Shown here piece by piece: positions 34,679 to 40,549 of a stretch of DNA of 40,549 nucleotides. Origin of the DNA: Rhodocyclaceae bacterium (GTDB lineage Bacteria > Pseudomonadota > Gammaproteobacteria > Burkholderiales > Rhodocyclaceae); NCBI GenBank assembly GCA_016791145.1, contig JAEUNJ010000124.1, forward strand, positions 1 to 40,549. The letters run 5' to 3'. The first letter of the stretch is position 1, and every line of letters starts with the position of its first letter. The translations under genes were made by a program, and so were the position numbers. Under the pieces are notes generated by a model. The model searched no databases. It saw nothing but the letters and a program-made list of their open reading frames with translations, and was not told where the DNA came from.

Positions 34679-35924
34679 CCGCCTCGATGAGTTGCAGGGT
34701 GCGTTCCGTCGCGCCCCGATGCCCGGCGGCGAAGGCACGGCCGGCCTCGCCCATCGCTGCCCTGGCGGCGGGATCCGCGAGCAGTTCGCGGGCTTTCACG
34801 ATCAGCGCCGCCGCATTCGCCACCTGCACGGCGGCCCCTGCCGCCAGCGCCTCCCGGGCGGCCTCGGCGAAGTTGTAGGTGGACGGCCCGATCAGGACCG
34901 GCACCCCGGCCGCGCAGGGCTCGATCAGGTTCTGGCTGCCGAATTGCAGCAGGCTGCCGCCCACGAAAGCCAGGTCGGCGGCGCCGTAGTAGGCGAACAA
35001 CTCGCCCATGCTGTCGCCCAGCCAGACATCCGTGCCAGGTTCCACCGACGTTCCGTCCGAGCGGCGCTGAACGCGCAGCCCTGCGGCCGCAACGGCCCCG
35101 GCCACGGTGTCGAAGCGCTGCGGATGGCGCGGCACGATGACCAGGAGGGTGTCCGTGACGGGATGCGTCTTCCAGGCCGCCAGGATTTCCGCTTCCTCGC
35201 CCTCGCGGGTGCTGGCGCACAGGAAGACAGGCCGCGGCCCGACGCGCCGGCGGAACTCCTCGGCCAAGGCCGCCTGGTCCGGGGGAGGAGTGATGTCGAA
35301 CTTCAGGTTGCCCGTCACGACCGGTGCCGAGGCGCCGAGGGCCGTCAGCCGTTCCGCGTCGCGCCGGCCCTGCGCGCCGACGGCGGTCAATCCGCCCAGG
35401 GCCCCGCGGGTCAGGGGCGCCACCCGGCGGTAGCGCGCCGCCGAGCGCTCGGACAGGCGGGCATTGACGAGCAGCAGCGGCAGGTGGCGGCGGCGGCAGG
35501 CGGCCACCAGGTTGGGCCACAGTTCCGTCTCCATCACGAGACCGAGGCAGGGCCGGAAGTGGTCCAGGAAGCGGGCAACGGCCCACGGCGTGTCATAGGG
35601 GAGGTAGGCCTGCCGGACCGAATCGCCGAACAGGGCGGCACCGGTCTGCCGGCCGGTGGGCGTCATGTGCGTCAATAGCACCCCATGGTCCGGAAAGCGC
35701 CGGCGCAGCGCCGCCACCAGCGGTTGCGCCGCCCGCGTCTCGCCGACCGATACGGCGTGGATCCAGATCAGCGGACGAGCCGTGTCCGGACGGGCGGGAA
35801 AGCGGCCGAAGCGCTCGTTCCAATGCTGCCGGTATTCCGGTTGCCGGCGGGCGCGCCAGAGGAGGTGCAGCACGGCCCAGGGCAGCAGCGCTAACAGCAC
35901 CAGGGTGTAGACGAGGCGGCTCAT
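34659..35924 (-). CDS. waaA: 3-deoxy-D-manno-octulosonic acid (Kdo) transferase
   Basis: A 421-residue GT30 enzyme that adds Kdo from CMP-Kdo to lipid IVA at the inner membrane. Residues 5-25 form the N-terminal membrane anchor. The catalytic glutamate is E62 in HAVSVGETRAAQPL; LGDSMGELFAYYGAADLAFVGGSL and the QNLIEPCAAGVPVLIGPSTYNF block form the nucleotide-binding half. I choose the ATG at 35924, which has GGGAGG about 8 bases upstream; the in-frame GTG at 35930 is too close to that site. It converges on tolC with 20 bases of overlap and follows waaC in the same direction. Confidence 0.96.
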   Translation of the reverse strand: MSRLVYTLVLLALLPWAVLHLLWRARRQPEYRQHWNERFGRFPARPDTARPLIWIHAVSVGETRAAQPLVAALRRRFPDHGVLLTHMTPTGRQTGAALFGDSVRQAYLPYDTPWAVARFLDHFRPCLGLVMETELWPNLVAACRRRHLPLLLVNARLSERSAARYRRVAPLTRGALGGLTAVGAQGRRDAERLTALGASAPVVTGNLKFDITPPPDQAALAEEFRRRVGPRPVFLCASTREGEEAEILAAWKTHPVTDTLLVIVPRHPQRFDTVAGAVAAAGLRVQRRSDGTSVEPGTDVWLGDSMGELFAYYGAADLAFVGGSLLQFGSQNLIEPCAAGVPVLIGPSTYNFAEAAREALAAGAAVQVANAAALIVKARELLADPAARAAMGEAGRAFAAGHRGATERTLQLIEAAIRATR

Positions 35925-35929
35925 GGACA

Positions 35930-36030
35930 CCCCCTCCCCTCATCCCCCTCCCGGGAGGGGGTGACGGCGGTTCGCCGCCGGGCGGCTCCGGATACTGTCC
36001 TGCACCCCTCCGGGCGGCCGTTCGGGGTGC
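35930..36030. repeat. Cluster of three inverted repeats between waaC and waaA
   Basis: Within the 106-base gap lie an 18-bp perfect palindrome CCCCCTCCCGGGAGGGGG (35944-35961), a CGGCGG-TTCG-CCGCCG hairpin (35965-35980) and a GCACCCC/GGGGTGC repeat (36002-36030) directly after the waaC stop. CCCCCTCCC also occurs at 35930-35938. The layout recalls REP-like dispersed elements of proteobacteria. It also provides the G-rich stretch used as the waaA ribosome-binding site. Confidence 0.6.
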
Positions 36031-37014
36031 TCATGGCCGGTCCGCCAGGCGATCCAGGGCGGCGACCACGACGCCGGGCTCCGGCGGCGTTCCGGGTCCT
36101 CCCAGGTTCACCGCCAGGGACCCGCCGTATACGCCCGTCAAAGCCGGATCCGACGCGCGAAAGATCGCCACCGTCGGTCGTCCGAGGGCTGCCGCCAGGT
36201 GCACCAGCCCGGTATCCACGCCGACCACCGCACGGGCTCCGGCCAGCAGGCCGGCCAGGTCGGCCAGGCCCATCGCCGGGGCGGCGACATGCGGCGGGGC
36301 GGCCGCCGCCAGGCGCGCCGCGCGCCCCAGTTCGGCGGCGTTGCCGCCGGGCAGCACGGCGGTCCAGCCGCGCCGGTCCAGATCGTCCAGCAGGGTCCGC
36401 CAGTGCGCCTCCGGCCATTCCTTCGCAGGCCGGCTGGTGGCCGTCAGCAGGACCGCATAGGGCCGGCCGGCTGCCGCCTGGCTCAACCAGGACGCGTCCA
36501 GGGGGGAGGCCGCGATGCCGTAGTCGCAGGGCCCGTCCGGGGCGTAACCCATGATGGCGGCGGCCAGGCGCCGGTTGCGTTCGACCGCGTGCAGGGATCG
36601 CGGGATCGGGTAGCCCCGGTCGTAGAAACGCGCGGCCACCGGCTCCCGCGCCGACGTCCGGTCATGCCCGCCACGCCTTCCCCCGGGGGCGAGGCGGGAC
36701 TGGCGGGCGATCAGGGCGCTCTTCAGGAGGCCCTGGGTGTCGATCACCGCATCGTAGTCCCGGGCCCGCAGCCGGCGCCGGAAGTCGCCGATCTCGGTCC
36801 AGCTGGAGCGCCGGACCAGGGCTTTTCGCCAGCGGCGGACGGCTACGGGGATCACGGTGTCCACGGCCGGATGCAGCCGGGGAATGTCGGCGAAGGCTTC
36901 TTCCACCACCCAGTCGATGGTCAGGCCCGGAAACCGCCGTGCCAGATCGGTGGCCACCGGGAGGTTGTGGACGACGTCGCCGAGGGAGGAGGTTTTGACG
37001 AGGAGGACGCGCAT
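36031..37014 (-). CDS. waaC: Lipopolysaccharide heptosyltransferase I
   Basis: A 327-residue GT9 enzyme that adds the first heptose to Kdo2-lipid A. The N-terminus MRVLLVKTSSLGDVVHNLPVA, the WVVEEAFADIPRLHP segment, PVAVRRWRK, YDAVIDTQGLLKSA and the C-terminal VGVDTGLVHLAAALGRPTVAIF all match WaaC closely. A Gly/Arg-rich insert (GGRRGGHDR) falls before SAREPVAARFYDRGY. The frame is open to 37122, but homology places the start at the ATG at 37014; there is no good Shine-Dalgarno. A TATAAT box lies 52 bases upstream. waaA follows after a 106-base gap of inverted repeats. Confidence 0.95.
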   Translation of the reverse strand: MRVLLVKTSSLGDVVHNLPVATDLARRFPGLTIDWVVEEAFADIPRLHPAVDTVIPVAVRRWRKALVRRSSWTEIGDFRRRLRARDYDAVIDTQGLLKSALIARQSRLAPGGRRGGHDRTSAREPVAARFYDRGYPIPRSLHAVERNRRLAAAIMGYAPDGPCDYGIAASPLDASWLSQAAAGRPYAVLLTATSRPAKEWPEAHWRTLLDDLDRRGWTAVLPGGNAAELGRAARLAAAAPPHVAAPAMGLADLAGLLAGARAVVGVDTGLVHLAAALGRPTVAIFRASDPALTGVYGGSLAVNLGGPGTPPEPGVVVAALDRLADRP

Positions 37015-37034
37015 GGGTCCGGACGGCGGACCCC

Positions 37035-37071
37035 TGTACCCCAGTACAATGGCGCCCGAATGGCCATTATA
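37035..37071. promoter_or_regulatory. Divergent promoter region of waaC and the GT2 gene
   Basis: On the minus strand 37071-37066 is a perfect TATAAT serving waaC; on the plus strand 37045-37050 is TACAAT serving the GT2 gene. Two small inverted repeats lie here: TGTAC-CCCA-GTACA (37035-37048) and the palindrome AATGGCCATT (37059-37068). Convincing -35 boxes are missing. Confidence 0.45.
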
Positions 37072-37079
37072 GCCGCCCC

Positions 37080-37865
37080 ATGCCCCCTGCCCGCCCGCCG
37101 CCCGGGCCCCGTCCCCGGCCACCCGTATCCGCGGTCCTGATCACCCGCGACGCCGCCGCCCAGCTCGCCGATTGCCTCGCCAGCGTCGCCTTCTGCGCCG
37201 AGGTCCTCGTCGTGGACTCGGACAGCGCCGACGGCACGCCGGAACTTGCCGAGCGCCTCGGTGCCCGGGTCATCCGCAGCCATTGGCGCGGGTTCGGGCC
37301 CCAGAAGCGTTTCGCCGTCTCCCAAGCCACCCACGACTGGGTCCTTTGCGTCGATGCGGACGAGCGCGTCACCCCGGAGCTGCGGGTCGCCATCGAGGGC
37401 GCCCTGGCGGCCCCCGCCGCCTCGGCCTACCGCTTTGCCCGGTGCAACCGCTTCATGGGCCGCTACCTGCGCCACGGGGAAGGCTACCCGGATTGGAGCC
37501 TGCGCCTCTTCGACCGCCGCCAGGCCGGCTGGTCCGACGACGAGGTGCATGAGAAGGTGGTCGCCCCGGGGCCGGTGGCGACCCTGCCCGGCGACCTCCT
37601 GCACGATACCGCCGAGTCCCTCGAGGCCTACCTGGACAAGCAGAACCGCTACACGACCCTGGCGGCCCGCATGGCGCTGGACAGGGGAGAACAGCCGTCC
37701 GTCGTCCGCATGCTGGCGAGCCCGCTGGTGCGCTTCGTGAAGTTCTATCTGCTGCGCAAGGCATTCCTCGACGGGGTTCCGGGGCTCGTCCACACCCTGA
37801 TCGGCTGCGCCAACAGCTTCACCAAGTATGCGAAAATGCACGCTTTTCGAAGAACCGGCCCATGA
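37080..37865 (+). CDS. Glycosyltransferase family 2 protein (WaaE/KdtX-like)
   Basis: A 261-residue GT-A glycosyltransferase. It begins with a Pro-rich leader of 15 residues, then VSAVLITRDAAAQLADCLASV and VVDSDSADGT; the metal-binding DxD is D92-A-D94 in CVDADERV. The RYLRHGEGYPDWSLRLFDR and HEKVV segments are those of LPS-core beta-1,4-glucosyltransferases of the WaaE/KdtX group. C-terminal KFYLLRKAFLDGVPGLVHTLIG forms a membrane-associated hydrophobic stretch. Its stop overlaps by 4 bases the ATG of a 26-codon frame that leads into wbpB. Its sugar and acceptor are inferred from the family. Confidence 0.87.
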   Translation: MPPARPPPGPRPRPPVSAVLITRDAAAQLADCLASVAFCAEVLVVDSDSADGTPELAERLGARVIRSHWRGFGPQKRFAVSQATHDWVLCVDADERVTPELRVAIEGALAAPAASAYRFARCNRFMGRYLRHGEGYPDWSLRLFDRRQAGWSDDEVHEKVVAPGPVATLPGDLLHDTAESLEAYLDKQNRYTTLAARMALDRGEQPSVVRMLASPLVRFVKFYLLRKAFLDGVPGLVHTLIGCANSFTKYAKMHAFRRTGP

Positions 37866-37942
37866 GCCAGCGCAACGCGGAATCCGCGGACAGGACAAGG
37901 CCGCGGCGCCGGGGGAAGACCGTGCGAGGGACCCCGTCGTGA
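37862..37942 (+). CDS. 26-residue overlapping reading frame, possible coupling peptide
   Basis: A short frame starting MSQRNAESADRTRP and rich in Arg. Its ATG overlaps the GT2 stop (ATGA), and its TGA overlaps the GTG start of the wbpB gene (GTGA). A ribosome ending GT2 could translate it and then re-start on wbpB. The peptide resembles nothing I know. It may be chance in GC-rich DNA, but two perfect 4-base overlaps make a role in translational coupling plausible. Confidence 0.3.
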   Translation: MSQRNAESADRTRPRRRGKTVRGTPS

Positions 37943-39006
37943 GCCACGGGACGAAGCCGCCCCCGATCACCGGGAGGCCGATCCGGGTTGCCGTGGTGGG
38001 CTGTGGCCGCATCTCCAGGAACCACTTTTCCGCGATCGCCGCCCACGCCGACCAGCTGAGCCTGGCGGGCGTCTGCGACGTCGATCCCGCCCGCCTGTCC
38101 GCAGCCGTCGCGCAGACGGGTGCCCGGGGATTCGCGAGCCTCGCCGACATGCTGAACGGCACGGATGCCGACCTCGTGGTGGTCGCGACCCCGAGCGGAC
38201 TGCATCCCGACCAGACCATCCAGATCGCCGAGGCCGGTCGCCACGTCATGACGGAGAAGCCCATGGCGACCCGCTGGGAGGACGGCAAGCGCATGGTGCA
38301 GGCCTGCGACGCGGCCGGCGTGCGCCTGTTCGTGGTCAAGCAGAACCGGCGGAACGCGACGCTGCAGCTGCTCAAGCGGGCGATGGACAAGAAGCGCTTC
38401 GGACGCATCTACATGGCCACGCTCAACGTCTTCTGGACGCGACCGCAAAGCTATTACGACAGCGACGACTGGCGCGGCACCTGGGAATTCGACGGCGGTG
38501 CGTTCATGAACCAGGCCAGCCATTACGTGGACCTGCTCGACTGGCTCATCGGCCCGGTCGAGAGTGTCCAGGCCTACACGGCCACGCTGGCGCGCAACAT
38601 AGAGGTGGAGGACAGCGGGGTCGCCCTCGTCCGCTGGCGCTCCGGCGCCCTCGGCAGCATCAACGTCACGATGCTGACCTACCCCAAGAACCTGGAGGGC
38701 TCCATCACGATCATCGGGGAAACGGGAACCGCGCGCGTCGGAGGCGTCGCCGTCAATGCGATCGAGCACTGGGAGTTCGCCGAGCCGGACGAGGACGATG
38801 CGCAGGTCGCCGACGCCAGCTACCAGACCACCTCGGTGTACGGGTTCGGCCATCCCCTCTACTACGACAACGTGATCCGGGTGCTGCGCGGCGAGTCGGA
38901 GCCCGACACCGATGGCCGCGAGGGCCTGCGCTCGCTGGAACTGCTGATCGCCATGTACCGGTCGGCCCGCGACGGGCGGCGGGTCTCGCTGCCGCTGGAG
39001 TATTGA
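37939..39006 (+). CDS. wbpB: UDP-N-acetylglucosaminuronate 3-dehydrogenase (WbpB/WlbA-like)
   Basis: A 355-residue Gfo/Idh/MocA oxidoreductase. The Rossmann motif [10 protein letters not shown] is at 17-26 and the catalytic E106-K107-P108 in [48 protein letters not shown] is the signature region of the WbpB/WlbA group. It oxidises C3 of UDP-GlcNAcA in an NAD-dependent step. The start is the GTG at 37939 with GAGGG 8 bases upstream; the frame extends further upstream without a family match. The next two genes are those for N-acetyltransferase and aminotransferase of the same pathway. Confidence 0.9.
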   Translation: MSHGTKPPPITGRPIRVAVVGCGRISRNHFSAIAAHADQLSLAGVCDVDPARLSAAVAQTGARGFASLADMLNGTDADLVVVATPSGLHPDQTIQIAEAGRHVMTEKPMATRWEDGKRMVQACDAAGVRLFVVKQNRRNATLQLLKRAMDKKRFGRIYMATLNVFWTRPQSYYDSDDWRGTWEFDGGAFMNQASHYVDLLDWLIGPVESVQAYTATLARNIEVEDSGVALVRWRSGALGSINVTMLTYPKNLEGSITIIGETGTARVGGVAVNAIEHWEFAEPDEDDAQVADASYQTTSVYGFGHPLYYDNVIRVLRGESEPDTDGREGLRSLELLIAMYRSARDGRRVSLPLEY

Positions 39007-39007
39007 G

Positions 39008-39607
39008 TTGGCGGAACCGGCGGTCTTCGTGCATCCGACAGCCGTCGTCGACGAGGGCGCGCAGCTGGGCGCCGGGACCAAGGTGTGGCATTGGGTACAC
39101 GTGTCCGGCGGCGCGCGGATGGGACGGAACTGTTCCCTGGGCCAGGGCGTGTTCGTCGGCAACCGCGTGGTCATGGGCGACGGCGTGCGCGTGCAGAACA
39201 ACGTGTCCGTCTATGACGACGTGACCCTCGAGGACGACGTCTTCTGCGGGCCCAGCATGGTGTTCACCAATGTCGTCAATCCGCGCGCCCACGTGCCGCG
39301 CAAGGACGAGTACCGCCCGACCCTGGTCCGGCGCGGGGCGACGCTCGGCGCCAATTGCACCGTCGTCTGCGGCGCCACCATCGGCGAGTACGCCTTCGTC
39401 GCCGCCGGCGCGGTGGTGACCCGGGACGTGCCGCCGCACGCGCTGGTCGCCGGCGTTCCCGCCCGGCGCATCGGATGGATGAGCGCCCATGGGGAACGCC
39501 TTGCGTTGCCCGTCGAGGGGCGCGGCGAGGCCAAATGCCCGGCGACGGGCGAGACCTACCGGCTGGAAGGCGATGCCTGCATGCCGCTGAATCGAAACGG
39601 AGCTTGA
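39008..39607 (+). CDS. wbpD: UDP-2-acetamido-3-amino-2,3-dideoxyglucuronate N-acetyltransferase (WbpD/WlbB-like)
   Basis: A 199-residue left-handed beta-helix acyltransferase with hexapeptide repeats from about 8 to 155 ([41 protein letters not shown]). It acetylates the C3 amino group made by the WbpE aminotransferase. The start codon is TTG at 39008, one base after the wbpB stop; GGAG lies 7-8 bases upstream and no ATG fits before the first repeats. The C-terminal tail [17 protein letters not shown] carries two cysteines and is common in this group. Trimers are usual for the family. Confidence 0.9.
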   Translation: MAEPAVFVHPTAVVDEGAQLGAGTKVWHWVHVSGGARMGRNCSLGQGVFVGNRVVMGDGVRVQNNVSVYDDVTLEDDVFCGPSMVFTNVVNPRAHVPRKDEYRPTLVRRGATLGANCTVVCGATIGEYAFVAAGAVVTRDVPPHALVAGVPARRIGWMSAHGERLALPVEGRGEAKCPATGETYRLEGDACMPLNRNGA

Positions 39608-39611
39608 GGCA

Positions 39612-40549
39612 ATGCAATTCATCGACCTGAAAACACAGTTCAAGCATGTCGAAGGCGAGGTCCGCCGCCGCATCGACGCGGTCCTCGAACACGGCCAGTT
39701 CATCATGGGCCCGGAAGTGCGGGAACTCGAGGAACGGCTGGCCGCCTTCGCCGGGACGCGCCACTGCGTGTCCTGCGCCTCGGGCACCGATGCCCTGTTC
39801 ATGGCCCTGATGGCGAAGGGAGTCGGGCGCGGCGACCTGGTACTCACCACGCCATTCACGTTCGTCGCGACGGCGGAGGTCATCGCGCTGCTGGGGGCGG
39901 TTCCCGTCTTCGTGGACGTGGATCCGCGCAGCTTCAACCTGGATCCGGCATGCCTAGAAGCCCGGCTGGCGGACCTCCGGGCGGGGCGCGGCCTGCCTCC
40001 CGGCGTCGCACCCTCGGAAGTGCCCGCCCGCCTCAAGGGCCTGATCACCGTCGACCTGTTCGGGCTGCCCTGTGACTACGAGCGTATCGCCGCGATCGCC
40101 GGGCAGCACGGGTTGTGGGTCCTCGAGGACGCCGCCCAGTCCTTCGGCGCGGAGTACCGCGGGCGCCGGGCCTGCTCGCTGGCCGAGGTCGGTTGCACCT
40201 CCTTCTTTCCCGCCAAGCCCCTGGGCGGCTACGGGGACGGGGGCGCGATCTTCACCGATGACGCGGACCTCGACGCCCTGCTCCGCTCCATCCGGGTCCA
40301 CGGCCAGGGGGCGGACCGCTACGAGAACGTCCGGCTCGGCGTCACGGGCCGCCTGGACACCCTGCAGGCCGCCATCCTGCTGCCCAAGCTGGACATCTTC
40401 CCGGCGGAGATCCGCGAGCGGCAGCGCGTCGCCGCGGGTTATGCCGAACGTCTGGGTGCCGTCCCGGGCCTCCAGTTGCCCGAGGTTCCGGCGGACATGC
40501 TGAGCGTCTGGGCCCAGTACTGCGTCCTCGCGCGCGACGCGGGGCACCG
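39612..40549 (+). CDS. wbpE: UDP-2-acetamido-2-deoxy-3-oxoglucuronate aminotransferase (WbpE/WlbC-like), 3' end outside window
   Basis: The first 312 codons of a DegT/DnrJ/EryC1/StrS aminotransferase. The PLP-binding lysine is K202 in TSFFPAKPLGGYGDGG; D173 in LEDAAQSFGA contacts the pyridine nitrogen. The opening MQFIDLKTQFKHVEGEVRRRI and CVSCASGTDALFMALMA match WbpE. It transfers an amino group from glutamate to the 3-keto sugar made by WbpB, before acetylation by WbpD. The ATG has GAGG close upstream. Wbp genes for the C6 oxidation and the C2 epimerisation may follow outside the window. Confidence 0.92.
   Translation, partial: MQFIDLKTQFKHVEGEVRRRIDAVLEHGQFIMGPEVRELEERLAAFAGTRHCVSCASGTDALFMALMAKGVGRGDLVLTTPFTFVATAEVIALLGAVPVFVDVDPRSFNLDPACLEARLADLRAGRGLPPGVAPSEVPARLKGLITVDLFGLPCDYERIAAIAGQHGLWVLEDAAQSFGAEYRGRRACSLAEVGCTSFFPAKPLGGYGDGGAIFTDDADLDALLRSIRVHGQGADRYENVRLGVTGRLDTLQAAILLPKLDIFPAEIRERQRVAAGYAERLGAVPGLQLPEVPADMLSVWAQYCVLARDAGH

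Overview
The window reads as chromosomal DNA of a high-GC Gram-negative bacterium, most likely a betaproteobacterium of the Rhodocyclales or a neighbouring group (inference). The grounds are BPSS1780-type and DUF2782-type proteins beside nadD-rsfS-rlmH-maf-rng, the waaC/waaA/tolC arrangement, a Wbp/Wlb-type nucleotide-sugar operon, strong GC bias at third codon positions, and sigma70-like promoters at AT-rich islands. I see no rRNA, tRNA, CRISPR array, insertion sequence or phage gene. Genes are tightly packed; no gene-free stretch exceeds 180 bases.

Layout. 1-1391: end of an acyl-CoA catabolic operon on the minus strand (biotin-dependent carboxyltransferase, 5'-partial in the window, and a PECR/DECR-type reductase) behind an 18-bp palindrome. 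1475-3787: a SprA-like HExxH protein, a Tat-exported dienelactone-hydrolase-like enzyme and a divergent AhpD-like protein. 3801-9349: a minus-strand housekeeping run (LOG family, DUF2782, BPSS1780, nadD, rsfS, rlmH, maf, rng), divergent from polA with a gap of only 12 bp. 12121-16701: a surface-glycan block (GT4, O-antigen ligase, two GT9). 16689-18590: thiC with no visible TPP riboswitch.

18746-26579 is the least ordinary region. A secreted alpha-carbonic anhydrase carries an extra N-terminal domain and a long Ala/Lys/Glu/Pro linker. Next comes a signalling island with no histidine kinase: a receiver joined to an RsbW-like ATPase, a receiver with an unrecognised C-terminal region, a receiver-HD-GYP phosphodiesterase, and a membrane PAS-PAS-PAS-GGDEF-EAL protein. 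These suggest control of cyclic-di-GMP together with a possible partner-switching output.

26758-34678: an FmdE-like protein, then a TetR-MFP-RND efflux operon with a textbook promoter and a 20-bp operator, then an operon of a PIMT-like methyltransferase, a rhodanese and TolC. The pump lacks its own outer-membrane channel, and this TolC is a natural candidate partner. 34659-40549: LPS inner-core genes (waaA, waaC, separated by a cluster of three inverted repeats), a WaaE-like GT2, and wbpB-wbpD-wbpE, which make an amino-uronic-acid nucleotide sugar; wbpE runs off the end.

No wholly new system is evident. The best candidates for new biology are the carbonic-anhydrase fusion, the kinase-less signalling island, the TolC-linked PIMT-like protein without the family's substrate motif, and the 26-codon reading frame bridging the GT2 gene and wbpB.
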